A DNA stretch of 64,000 bases, taken from Ophioderma brevispina (lineage: Eukaryota > Echinodermata > Ophiuroidea > Amphilepidida > Ophiodermatidae). Where the stretch lies: NCBI GenBank assembly GCA_023653785.1, contig JAMKCH010002968.1, positions 1-64,000 of the forward strand, written 5' to 3'. The notes beneath the pieces were generated by a model, which saw only the letters and a list, made by a program, of their open reading frames with translations, was not told the DNA's origin and searched no databases. The stretch's first letter is position 1, and every line of letters begins with the position of its first letter. Both the position numbers and the translations under genes were made by a program. Positions 46,716 through 57,664 of the stretch are shown in pieces.

Positions 46716-46719
46716 CATG

Positions 46720-47290
46720 AAACATTAATAGCATAATAGCACATTTTTTGAGAGCCGCCCTCAAAATTTCAAAAATGTTGATATTTTTACAAGATTTGGT
46801 AACTGGCTAGTAACTATTACCTGTGAATGGTTAAGCTCGAAAATGTCTATGTGTCACACACGACAGAATTTTGTAATTAGAATAATTCATATCGGAGATT
46901 TACGAGAATAATTCTTACGGCTGTGCTTAGAACGGCTTCCAATGGGAAGTTAGCGTCATGTACGTGTCTACGCTACATCATTAGTTGTTTTATGGTTTCA
47001 GGCAAGTGAAGTAAGAGGTTATTTTATGAGGTGGCACTACTATTTCATCATGAAGACATAAAAGTAGCATTTCCGGCTCTGCCGTTAAGTTCCCAATCTG
47101 GGATCCCAATCTAATTACAAAAATCGCTTATTTATGATTAAATCGGCATTTTTAGCAATTACTCGTTCGCATGTATAGTTTCCTAGAAAATTACCCACAT
47201 AACTGTACAAAAAATATAAATTTTGGAAAATGGGGGCACTCTTCAAAAATTGTGCTATTATTGTTTTAACAAATATGCAAAATAAATAAT
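46720..47290. mobile_element. Miniature element family T, copy 3 (~570 bp, core inverted)
   Basis: Left end AATAGCACATTTTTTGAGAG...CCCTCAAAATTTC near 46733-46770 is the inverse of AAAATGGGGGCACTCTTC-AAAAATTGTGCTATTATTG at 47227-47265. The core lies in the opposite orientation to copies 2 and 4: GTACGTGTCTACGCTACATC near 46960 and TTTCCGGCTCTGCCGTTAA near 47070. Confidence 0.7.
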
Positions 47291-47629
47291 CATGGTTCAT
47301 TCATATTCCTAGGTCAGCCATTGGATTGTTCCTTAACCATTGGAAATTATCCAAAAAAATAGCGCCAAAATAACGGAATACGTCCTAATTTAGTGGACGA
47401 GCCCTCTTCGATTAGAAGGAACTTTAGAGCAGAAACCGTCATACGTCCTCCTCACTATTCCGGCGTGGCGTGGGGATCTAAAAATCGTGATCCATTTAAA
47501 TTGATGGATACAAACAGCGAGTGTGGACGTTGTATGTCATAGTTGATGGTACGTTAAAGTAATTTGTATGTTACTTTTTTGTTCTAATTGTTAAAACGGC
47601 TCATTCCGGACCCACATGTAAGTAACAAT

Positions 47630-49260
47630 TAAAATTGGCATAAGGGTTTGGCACTTCCGTTAGTGCATAACGGGGGGGGGGGTTCCTAGGACCCCCCTTT
47701 AATTAAACCACTTCCTAAAGGATTGTTTTTGATGAAATCCACCACATTTTAGAAGGATTTTCAAAGACATCAACAATAAAAGAAATAAAAAAAAACTGAA
47801 AAGAAAGTTTGTTCAGTAAGGAAATTAGGGGGGCAAAACATGATTTTAATTTTTTTAATTTTTTTAAATTTTTTTATTTCTGCATTTTCTACGGGCTTGT
47901 TTCACCTAGACTTGTGCTGATTGCGTTAAATGGTAAATAATGAAACTATTTCGCATATTAAAGTACAAAAGAGATTCGTTCTCATTTTCATTTATATTTT
48001 TAGGGTTACTGGTATTAATTTACCATAGGTTCCTAAGTAAACAAACCGCACATTTTGATGTATATAAAATAGTATGGCTCCAAGGAAACCTACTATACTT
48101 GCAAATTTTTTTTAATTAATTATTTACTTTGTTTAGGTACTTAGGTGTATGCATATGAAAATCAGAATCCCGTAACTCGAATGAAGATTTTTCATTTTTG
48201 TCATGGGGCACGTCGTTAGTGATAAGGGGGGCTCCTAGGAACCCATACTAATTACGCAAAAACGACGCGATGGATTTGAATTTTTTTGCAACAATGCAAG
48301 AGCAACATAAACGGTAGACGAATACAAAATATAAACCAACATATATTGCAGCGTTAAAAATCGCCGGCTGAAAACAAAAATGGGTACCTAGGAACCCCCC
48401 CCCCTTATGCAGTTTAAGTGTTAAACTGTATCCTAAAAGTATTATTAAAGAACTTCAAGTTATTCTCATGTTCATTGTTGAGTTATCAGCAAGTGTTCCT
48501 ATCACGTGTCTTATAGGCCAATATGTGATAGTAATTTCTTTTTGATAATTCCCATTCTTGCAGAGGACGACCCTCATAGCTGAGATGAATCACAAAAGCC
48601 CCTTTGACAACTTAAGTGACGAAGGGTTTTCACTCCAGTTAGTGCCCAAAGAAGGGGGGGGGGTCCATGGGACTGCACACTAAGGAACACTTTCCAGAGG
48701 GATTTTATGGCACGAAATTTATACCACATGAAGGGTCACAAGACAAACCCAAACGAGCAATAAAAATGAAATTATATTGGGCGCAATTAGCGGGCCACAT
48801 ATTTTTAACACAAGACTGCATTTTTAGCCATCCTGTATTTTTACGGGGTTGCAAAATACACGTCATTTTCCCATAGAGTTTGTACAGTAACGGGTTAGCA
48901 ATGTGAACAATGAAATTGTTTGTGTCTGCACACAAGGGTTAATTATTTTTATTGTTATTAATTATTGTTTTACTTATCCATGTATGTGTTCACATTATAT
49001 CAGCAAAAATGGCTAAGGGTACTTCTGATTTTTAAAATATGGCTCAGACAATTCCGTTTGGTGCCCAAGGTGGGCACCCTCACTAATTAACTCATATTAA
49101 CGGCTTGGCCGATTTTAATTTTCTTTGTAATGAAAGAAGCGCATTAGAAATCAGACAATTAACAAAAACATCGACAAAAAAAACCCACGCGTACGGCCCA
49201 GCGCGAAAACAAATTTTGAGGGTCCATAGGAACACCCCCCCGGTCACTTAAGTGTTAACA
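47630..49260. repeat. Poly-G/C, CCTAGG-containing repeat cluster (copy cluster 2)
   Basis: Six related pieces: 47648-47700 (CACTTCCGTTAGTGC, G run, TTCCTAGG), 48225-48243 (GGCTCCTAGGAACCC), 48385-48425 (CCTAGGAACC with C run, then CAGTTTAAGTGTTAAACTG), 48628-48670 (CACTCCAGTTAGTGCCC, G run), 49058-49085 and 49216-49258 (C run, TCACTTAAGTGTTAAC). They alternate in orientation and resemble the 2.3-3.1 kb cluster. No coding content. The open frames at 48667-48935 are in this repeat. Confidence 0.55.
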
Positions 49261-49264
49261 TTTG

Positions 49265-49800
49265 AATAACATTGAAAAAAAAAACATTACTTTTGCTGAT
49301 ACACTATTTAAGGACATATCTTTCTCCGCTTCAATGCCCTTGAAACTAGTTTCGAATGAAGTCGGCTGATTAGGAAATAAGATATAATTGATAATGGCGG
49401 CCATTCTGAGCCGTAGCACATGCAATGTAATGTTTGCATGACATTGTCTATATAGGTGGGGTAGTTATGGTAACACCACTAACTTCACTCACTTATACAC
49501 AGTAGTCTATGGGGAAAATGGCAACTTTGAGGCATGTTTTCTTTCACATTTAAAACTCTCACAGAGGAAAACAAAACAATAGACACCTCAAAATACAAGC
49601 TAAAAATTAACAAATAAGCAAAGTTCGACATATGGTGACCGATTTTTGTCAGGGTGTTGTACGTGTTATCTAACTGGTGTTGTATTTCACTTGAAAAGTG
49701 GACAATAATGTTCTGGGGCTAAGTGTACGCCTTGTAAAATATATCTAGTGCAAGATGATGTTTTTAACGCCAGTGCCAACATATTGAATCATTACGCCGA
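49265..49800. other. Sequence upstream of copy 2 HYR exon
   Basis: Unassigned; searched for a signal-peptide exon of HYR copy 2 without success. Confidence 0.35.
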
Positions 49801-49809
49801 TGACGACAG

Positions 49810-50059
49810 GAAGACCCAAGTGCCACTCGAATTCAATGTCCTGATGACGTCACTGCTACGGTGTCTTCTGCCACCCAGGTGGTGTCAGTAACCTGGCCGC
49901 CTCCGGTGATAAGTGACAATTCTGGCCTAGTGAAAGTTGTCAATCAGTCGGCGGAGCAGGGATCAAATTTTCCGTTTGGTTTTACACCTGTTACAATCAC
50001 TGTACAAGATGAAAATAACCTCAATCACGCTTCATGTACATCATTGTGGAAAGTCGGAC
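49810..50059 (+). CDS. HYR-domain exon, copy 2, first visible exon
   Basis: An almost intact HYR module, open from GAA at 49810 to the donor. Landmarks are R-I-Q-C-P-D-D-V-T-A-T-V, V-V-S-V-T-W-P-P-P-V-I-S-D-N-S-G-L-V, E-Q-G-S-N-F-P-F-G-F-T-P-V-T-I-T-V and H-A-S-C-T. The donor GAC|GTTAGT gives a phase-1 exit, as in the copy 1 exons. The acceptor is less clear: CGACAG ends at 49809 but would give phase 0, so the start may be a few bases off or an indel may be present. Homologous to the degraded 17.2 kb exon. N-L-N-H-A replaces the usual G-N before the second cysteine. Confidence 0.8.
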
Positions 50060-50064
50060 GTTAG

Positions 50065-50975
50065 TACCAATATCATTTTTATTCTATCGTGTGGTCGAAT
50101 GTGTTACTTATCGATATAGAGCGTCCGATAAAATAAACAGGGCGATTTCATAAAAACTTTGACCCAATATGCGTCTTTTTGCATCTACATGTCCATTATA
50201 TCTCAACATTGTGGTATCTCAAAAAACTGATTTTACGAGCTTTAATATACTGTCAAAGATATTCCATTGTCGTTAGGTTACAGGCCAACCTACGTGTTTT
50301 CAATGAAGTGGTCGGGGGCCTTTTTTTGCGACGGATTAGATAGACAAAAGACAACAATCCTATCTTTATTGTCATTTTCATATTAACTTTTGGTTGTTTT
50401 AATCACCAAAAATATTTATATTTCAATAATATTAGTTAAAAAAAGTCTAAAACTTTCCCCCCTCTGTCAAAAATGAACAACCGTACTAGCTCGTTTCGCT
50501 CGTAACCATTATACTCGCGCGCGGGTAAAAATGATGCACTGACTTCGTCTCATATTACAAGGCACAACCATAGATGAAGGGGTTTTCTTTACTAAACTCC
50601 GCCCCCTGATAAGAAGATTACTATGCATATCGAGAAATTAATAATTGGTTTTGATATAAATTTGCCTCGTATTAATAAGGTCCTGATCTAATAAAATAAT
50701 ATATACAGCCTCAGGGCAAATAACCGTAACCGTCGATTTTCACGCAGTCGGCAAAACCACGTTATCGCATACCACCTGCATTTATCAAACATAATTTATT
50801 AAAGCCATACATTCATTCAAGGCACATTACAAAATTTAGCTTAAATAGAACTCTCCCTATGAACTTCATATGTGTAAACTATGCTGGTTCAGAGTTTGCG
50901 TGAAAATTCCCGGACAGTCATCCCATTCCTGTTAATTAATTTCGATACTACAAGTCGTCTATCCATTGTTGGTAC
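50065..50975. other. Intron, no supported feature
   Basis: AT-rich sequence between the first and second HYR exons of copy 2; no repeat recognised. Confidence 0.4.
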
Positions 50976-50982
50976 TGTTCAG

Positions 50983-51234
50983 TGGCGGCGAACACAACAC
51001 CCCACCACCTGAGCTCACAATTGGCCCAAACGATATCACGCACCTTGCAGTCTCCAACGCACGAGAAAAGGTATTTTGGTTTCCGCCCAACTGCTCCAAG
51101 ATATCGGGAAGTAAGGCTGCTATTTCAAGTCACCGCCCGTAGACAGCTTTGATGACGTCAGGCACGGCAAACATAATTCTTTCGAGGATTTCCAGTGGAA
51201 ACAAAGCCAATTCTCAAGTTTATCGTTATATTAG
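50983..51234 (+). pseudogene. HYR-domain exon, copy 2, 252 nt with internal frame changes
   Basis: Acceptor GTACTGTTCAG ending 50982; donor TTAG|GTATGT after 51234. The exon is exactly 252 nt, like intact exons A and B, so its net length keeps frame. Internally at least two compensating shifts are needed. Fragments are T-P-P-P-E-L-T-I-G-P-N-D-I-T-H, V-F-W-F-P-P-N-C-S, S-F-D-D-V, S-G-N-K-A-N and finally K-F-I-V-I-L-G, the usual HYR order. The P-N-D-I-T-H segment and flanking bases match the 19.8 kb exon of copy 1. A 252-nt length with paired shifts is more typical of sequencing errors than of random decay. Confidence 0.65.
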
Positions 51235-51371
51235 GTATGTTGCTGTATATTTGGGTTTGTTTGTTTGTTGTGTTTTTTTCTGGCTATCCGAAATCACAGC
51301 CGCCCCCTCTATGTGTCCGAGAAAATGGTCATTTTAAAACTCATCCCGTACGTTACTTCGACCATAAATGG

Positions 51372-51945
51372 ATTTAATTTAAAAAGCAATATTAGCACAT
51401 TTTTTGTTTTTTTTTTTTAAATTTCCAAAATTTGATCTTTTGTGCACAGCTATGTTGGTAATGTCTAGAAACGCCCTCAATACCTCTGCGAACGAGGATG
51501 CTCAAAAGCGTATTTATCATAAAATTGTCGATTTTTTGTAATTAGAGTGGGATCCTAGTTGTACTTATACGGCAGAGCTGGAAATGCGAAGTTATTTCCT
51601 CCGAGGAAATAGTGCCACTCAAAAATGACCTATAACCTGACTTGCCTGAAACCAATAAAATAACTAAGAGATGAGCGTAGATACGTCCCTGTGCTATTCC
51701 CGGCTATTTCATATTGAAGGCCGTTTCCAGCAGCCGTTGAAATTATTATCGGATCCCGATAATTATTATTCTAGTTACAAAAGTCCATCGTTTGCGACAT
51801 AAACATTGTAGAGCTTAAAAAACCATTCCGTATAGTTTACTAGCCAGTTACCAATGCAACCGTGTAAAGTCCTCATTTTTTTTTTTGAAAAATTGCTCGA
51901 CGTCGCACTTGTAAAAACAATTGCTAATATTGCTTTAAAGCTTAA
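51372..51945. mobile_element. Miniature element family T, copy 4 (~570 bp)
   Basis: Left end AAAGCAATATTAGCACATTTT near 51383 is the inverse of AATTGCTAATATTGCTTTAAAG near 51919-51941. The core at about 51570-51750 has GGCAGAGCTGGAAATGC, AAAAATGACC, AGATGAGCGTAGATACGTCC, ATTTCATATTGAAGG and GTTTCCAGCAGCCGTTGAAA. Confidence 0.7.
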
Positions 51946-52133
51946 TGACTGAGCAAAATGTAACATGTGTATTTATATAACCCTATCGACTCATACCAAT
52001 TTCAGCACAACATTTTTTTCATCTTAAATTTTAAAGTTTATTTGGGCCAGAGAATTGAAATAAAACTTCGATAAAATTCTATTCTCAATATTGTTTTATC
52101 ACCTACGAAACACACTCTAAACCTTCAAATGTA

Positions 52134-52310
52134 GGGGAGTTTTCCATAGCCTGACTCATCTAGAAGAACAATTTTTTCTTGACCACTTATGAATTCGGAA
52201 ACCTAACGGAATAAACCTGTGCTTTATTACTTGAGGTTTCCGAATTCATAAGTGTTTCAGGAAAAAAGAAAGTGTTCAGATGGTCGGTTTACGGAAACTC
52301 CTAAATGTGG
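52134..52310. mobile_element. Near-perfect inverted-repeat element, ~175 bp
   Basis: TAGGGGAGTTTTCC at the left returns as GGAAACTCCTA at the right, and TTTTTTCTTGA..ACTTATGAATTCGGAAACCT returns as AGGTTTCCGAATTCATAAGT. The spacer is about 30 bp. The inner word GAATTCATAAGTGTT also occurs once at 30749, just before HYR exon C, where only one arm is visible. Confidence 0.7.
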
Positions 52311-52441
52311 TAGCTAGCATTTTGGTCCAAACGCAACTTTGCATAAAAACAACTCGTTCTTGAGTTGAAAAAGTACTTCCGATCTCACCTTTTCTGTTCT
52401 GTTATTGCCTGTTACTATTTCTATTTTTTTTCTCTTCTTAG

Positions 52442-52699
52442 TTGATCAAGGTACGCACAGAGATCCTGAGATGCCCGCATGAATTTCAAACAGACTGTTT
52501 ACTTAAAACCAGGCCAATTTAAGACGTTGGTTTGGTGGCTAGAGCCAACGGCACCGGGATGAATCTTGAAACGTCCCATGGTGACGGTACTAGGGCCCCG
52601 GGAGTGATTTTTGGAGTGGGTAGTGAGAACGTTACGTATTAATTTTGCGGACAATTTCGGAATACAGCGAAATGTCAATTTCCAGTGATAGTTGAAGCC
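52442..52699 (+). pseudogene. HYR-domain exon, copy 2, with frame changes
   Basis: The acceptor TTTTTTTCTCTTCTTAG and donor GCC|GTAAGT are both strong. Starts TTGATCA like the 21.7 kb exon. Fragments across frames are C-P-H-E-F-Q-T-D, K-P-G-Q-F-K-T-L-V-W-W-L-E-P-T-A, then A-P-G-V-I-F-G-V-G-S-E-N-V-T-Y. F-A-D-N-F-G-I-Q-R-N and F-P-V-I-V-E-A close the module. This is the HYR order. At 258 nt it keeps a frame overall but contains several internal shifts. N-V-T is a possible glycosylation site. Confidence 0.7.
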
Positions 52700-52704
52700 G
52701 TAAG

Positions 52705-54770
52705 TATCTAGATAATTAACCCCCCTGGATTAAATAAGCAATGGTTATGAACTAAAAGAGTACAATCAACCGTGTTTTTGGATTTAATTCAAATGTCGGT
52801 TGATTCAAGCGCTTTCGTTTAAAACAAATCTCTAAATTTGAAGTGTATTTCAAATAGGCGTAAGGCTTAATTAAACTTTGGTAGCCACGGAGTTAGAGAA
52901 GTCTTGGCACCCATTCCAAGAAATGGGTTTCGGCAGAAATAGTTACACGCCGGTGTGAAAGGTACAAAATAAACTAACGAGTGGAAATCAATCATTTTTA
53001 CAAATAAACAATTGTACAAAATTGATCCAAAAACGTGAGGCCCATTCTTATGAATGCAGATAGGTAAATATATGTTGTTTTGGACCAAATACGTGTATTT
53101 CATTAAAATATTTCATAGATATTACACTGCTGCCTCTCCAGGTGAAAAAAGGTTACATATATAAAAATGATAAGTTACAAAAACTTGACCGCCATAGTTT
53201 TATGTCTATTCCTTCGGATGTCTAATTATGTATCACCGTGTCGGTGGTTTATTTTGTTTTTTGTTTGCCAATTTACGGTTGTACATGTTTGTCTCCAGAA
53301 TCACTAAATTAGTCCGCTGATATTCCCCTTGGCCACCTTAGTGTTGCGAAAGCATGCTTTGAGAAGCAAATAAAATATAAAAAACAGAACTATTAATAAC
53401 TTAAATCACTGCTTACATTTACAAAACAACAAAAAAATCCACAGTTGTTTGCAAAACTTTCAAAATAATCCCGCGTAGACTCCAGGAGTTGCCACAAAAG
53501 AAATCAACGAAGTCGCATGTGTTATCTCATCGAAATACTGAGGCGTAATCTGTCTTTATGATGGATCAATTGTAAGGCACCCTCCATTACAAATAACAAG
53601 TGTAAAATTCAAGGCAAAGGTGAACTACCTCTTTAATATGTAAACGTTTTTAAGGGGTAAGTATACCAAGAAAATATTCGGTTATATAATACGTTCGAAT
53701 CACGTAACCAACATAATAATAATAATAATGATGATGAACGAGGTTGAATTGGTACAACAGTGATAAAAAAAATCATCTACATGAGCCTTTTGTGGTGCTA
53801 TAGTATGGACCCTCTATATCAATGCAGGTACTTATTGGTCTCAAATTGTAGTTTCACATTTTAATAGGGGGCAAATTTCAGGTTTACCCTGGGGTCAACT
53901 TTTAAAATACTCCAAACATATTAAAAAATGTTTGTTTGTACGACTTACGTAACGGCCCCTGGTTTTGGAGTTAAAAAAGGATAAAAAGGGTACAGAGGTT
54001 CACATTGTAAGTTGCGTTGACTATATTTTAAATACTTTGCAATTATTGTCTGACTCCCAAAAAGTAGAGTTTTTTATGTTACATGTTTACTTACCATTCC
54101 CGAAATAAAGGTTAAATTGGTTATGCGACATTGGATTTTTCCCTCACTGACCTAATTTTGGGTTGCATAACATGATACAATATGCATGCAGGATGCCTAC
54201 AAACTAACTACTCCTTATATTGACACATTAATCTAGATGGACAATTTGTTTCTTTTTAAAACAAAATTGAGCAACTTCTGATTTTGACCTCTGTACAAAT
54301 GAAATTGAACTTTTTACAATTTTAGCGTATGCTTACCATTACCCTATAATCCAACACCAATGATCATAGATGGTACAAACTATACATTTTTGGATCCTTC
54401 TACTAGACGGACAATGGCCTACATTTCAACATATTGGAGTTGTTTTTAAACATTTGACCCCTGTGTAACCTTAAAACATTGACCCGAATTTGAAAAGTGA
54501 CAACCACAGTGAAGCCACTACTATCTTGGCATGGATCTATTTACTACCAAATGTGTTCGCAACAGCTTAGATTAATTGTGGCATGAACGATGATGTCTGA
54601 CCCAGGTCTGCTCCTGCTCTATACCAACACCCCGATCCGAAGGGGGTTACCATCCCTGTGATTTACCTAATTTAACATTGGTATCAAAAAAGTACAACTA
54701 CTGGATATGTGGAAAATTGATATTTTGCAATTTTAAACCGACGTCAAAAAGAATCTATAGCAAAACGCAA
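52705..54770. other. Intron, no supported exon
   Basis: AT-rich with short AAT repeats near 53715 and a perfect short palindrome GTATCACCGTGTCGGTGG-like region near 53230 that I do not interpret. No domain-bearing frame. Confidence 0.35.
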
Positions 54771-54779
54771 TATAGTATT

Positions 54780-54799
54780 AAATAATTAAGTAATTTCCA

Positions 54800-54839
<40 letters not shown>

Positions 54840-54970
54840 CGCATGAAAATTGATATTACTCACTTTTTGTGAAAACTTCGATTTTCTTCCCTATTCTTGG
54901 CTCTGTTTGTATTAATGGAATTGACAGTTTTGCTGATATTCGAACTTTATTACGTTTTCTCGAACCCCTG
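54780..54970 (-). repeat. Dispersed repeat family M, copy 6, with a long A run
   Basis: T run then about 26 A at 54800-54839, followed by GCATGAAAATTGATATTAC, CGATTTTCTTCCC, TGGAATTGACAGTTTTGC and TGATATTCGAACTTT. Minus-oriented, most like the 63.8 kb copy. Confidence 0.55.
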
Positions 54971-54974
54971 TTTT

Positions 54975-56020
54975 TCCATATTTGGAATGCTTACCAATGT
55001 ATTTAGATAACCCTGAAGTGCATCGCCAAATACGTCCGGCCGTCTTTAAGTAATAATATGATGATTTAGCAGTTCGTCCGGCACGACAAAGAGGTCCAAG
55101 CATGGTTTTCTATGGGGACGATTACGGTAAGCGGCAAGTTCAAAACAGTTTGCGGTTTTTCCTTTTGCACCTGTTTGTCCAAAAAAACCTCCGAAACGTT
55201 CTCCTCTGTTAGGTGGTCTACAACCGATCGTGCAAAATGAGAGTAAATTCTATCCAAAAAATAAAAAATCTCCTCCGGTTCCCTTTTGGCGTAACGGAAG
55301 AGACAGGCAAATGAAAATTTTGGAGATCGGTATTTTGTTACAGTCAAGTGTCACAATTGATACCCAAACAGCGGACATAATGAACTTAACTTCAAATCCT
55401 ACGGCAGTACATGTCATACCAGGGGATTGGCGGCAGGTTCAACAACGCATATTAGCAAGGCAAAACATTTTACACTATTAATAATATCGGTAAAAAATAA
55501 AAACCCCACTTTTTTATTTTTTTTATTTTTTTTATTTTTTTTATTGATTTTCCTGAATTTTGATACTCTCGGGGGGGGGGGCTGTCATCCTGCCTGCCCT
55601 CCTCCTATGCCATGGCCTGTCCTGTACTGCGCCGCCTCTGGCCATAATACCGCACTACTAACAACCACATAAGCCCACATATATTGACCAAACAATGGTT
55701 CCCCATCGGGGAGGAGGCCGGGGGTCTTGGCATCGCGTTTTATGTGGTGCCCTTTATTGGTCCTTTATTGGCTCTCTCAAAGCAAGACTGGTATTTTCCG
55801 TTGGTAATCTTGGCTCCGGTATTCGGGCTATTGCATATTGCCGCCAAAATGGTGTTCATTGGCAAGCTTTGACATCGGCTTCTATCGGCAACCCTTAACT
55901 GTCCCATCATTGGTGAAGAATATTGACCTAAGTCAAGCAGCCAATATGAGCCACTTATTGTGATAACATTGGGCGTACATTTTGACCTAAAACAGCAATT
56001 GCTTAAAAATAGCAGGGCGA
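54975..56020. other. No supported gene; one hydrophobic open frame
   Basis: 55684-55872 plus strand could encode a 62-residue hydrophobic peptide (F-Y-V-V-P-F-I-G-P-L-L-A-L and F-P-L-V-I-L-A-P-V-F-G-L-L). The minus strand at 55066-55347 is open for 93 codons. Neither has splice sites placed well for HYR copy 2 nor a domain I recognise. Also contains T/A-rich homopolymers at about 55505-55545 and a G run at 55572. Confidence 0.3.
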
Positions 56021-56024
56021 GAAC

Positions 56025-57645
56025 TCAGTTCAATACATAAGGAATACACTAATATGTCTCAACAATGGGTTTTTAAACAGGGCACATTATTTCAATGACT
56101 TTTTTGATGAGCGCCTGGCTGCAGGCTGCCATCTCATATCGCTTCCTATCAGATTCTGTTTTTCTAACGTGTTAATAATTGTATTTGGATGTCGAACTAG
56201 GTGTAGGTTCAACCTGATACCAAAGAAAATTTACTTACTTACAACCTGGACATGTTTTGTGACAGAGTGTATCTAAGTTTTTGGTGTGTTTTCAGGTAAT
56301 TTTCATCATTGAATTTTGGCCTCACCATAACTACAGACTGCAATTCAGAATTCATCAGACCTACATCTTGTTCGGTAAGCTTGGATGTACAATCAAATAG
56401 TGGTGGTGAATGGAAGACATACTAGCTTATTGGATTGTCATCATGAATTTGCTACTCAAGTTTTCTCCATCTTGGTTCCCTTGGCCTAGCCTATGCTTGG
56501 CTGCAATATGGGACTGCTACGGTGGTGGACATAGGCAGAAACTGTATGACTGAATATCTTGAGATGTACAAATGTAGAACCCATCGAAATATGTAAAATC
56601 AGACTTGTACTACCCAAACCTTCGCTTCTGCAGTTTTAAACTACCTGCATTTTATAATAGCGGGGGGATGTGATAATCAAACCCCAAATCCCTGGACCAC
56701 ACTTACCAAGGAACATTGTATTAACTACCACCTCCTTATCGTTATCTCCCGACTTTCCCCCCCGCGAAAGCACTTTATGATCTTAACAACTGTTGCCACG
56801 TCCACCCAACTTGATTCTCCCATCTGGTCGAAATATTGTTGAAATTGAACCTGCAAACCAATCACTCATAGAGGTACTCGAGCTGGCTTACTTAGAAGGC
56901 GTAGGTCTATAGTACCTCGGTCTTGGTGTGCTTCCTCGTCATGTGACGGTTGCCTCGCCTGATCCTTCTAAATTTAGTACCCCCCTCGGAGACGTCAGTT
57001 GAAGATCTTGCATGGAATGCCCGGTCACTTGTAACAATACGGGTCTGCTTCTGGTCGACCTCATTCTTGAATAACTTTGATATATGTATGTCCAGAGACA
57101 CGGCTCTATGAGGGAAAGTACGGGGCGGTAATTTGGGTGAAGCACCCCAGGATATGTGTTTGAACTTTCCCAGGGGAACACGTGGGGGTGGAATAGCTTG
57201 TCGTGTACAATAACCTTAAGCTCAAACACAAAACTTTAAGAAAATGATTCCTTTGAACATGCTGTCATCATGTATCAGCCTCCATCCCATGCGCCACATC
57301 ATTGTCGTTTTACCGACCAACCCATCCGGTGAAAAACCAGTGCTTTATGACTGATTTGAGCGTGTCTAGGGCTGTTGATCCTGCTGAAGTGGAAGAAATT
57401 TGCTGCTTGGGGCCTTCATCTTCATATGCAAATCATCCTTCTAACATGAATTCAACTATTCACTGAACTCCTGATAATCCCTGAATATCACTGCCTGTTA
57501 TGTTCCACCCAACGCATAAACTTGGACACCTCTTATGGTCTGATGTATCTGGTTGGAGAATGGGATGTGAATCCTATTTTTTTACTCAGATCATCTAGTA
57601 GTTAGTAGTGTGCTTGATGTAGTAACTGGGGGGGGGGGCATCCAT
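56025..57645 (+). mobile_element. CR1/L2-type LINE, first tandem copy: 5' region and endonuclease
   Basis: The 5' non-coding part (56025-56950) and an apurinic-type endonuclease remnant (about 57000-57615) of a non-LTR element. The endonuclease begins with a W-N-A-R-S-L-V-T motif near 57010 and includes F-P-G-E-H-V-G near 57165. It closes with S-D-H-L-V-V near 57590, the catalytic S-D-H box of these enzymes. Stops and shifts interrupt it. It ends at a G run, after which the second copy starts again from the same 5' sequence. Confidence 0.7.
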
Positions 57646-57664
57646 AACATTTAGGATTTTCGAA

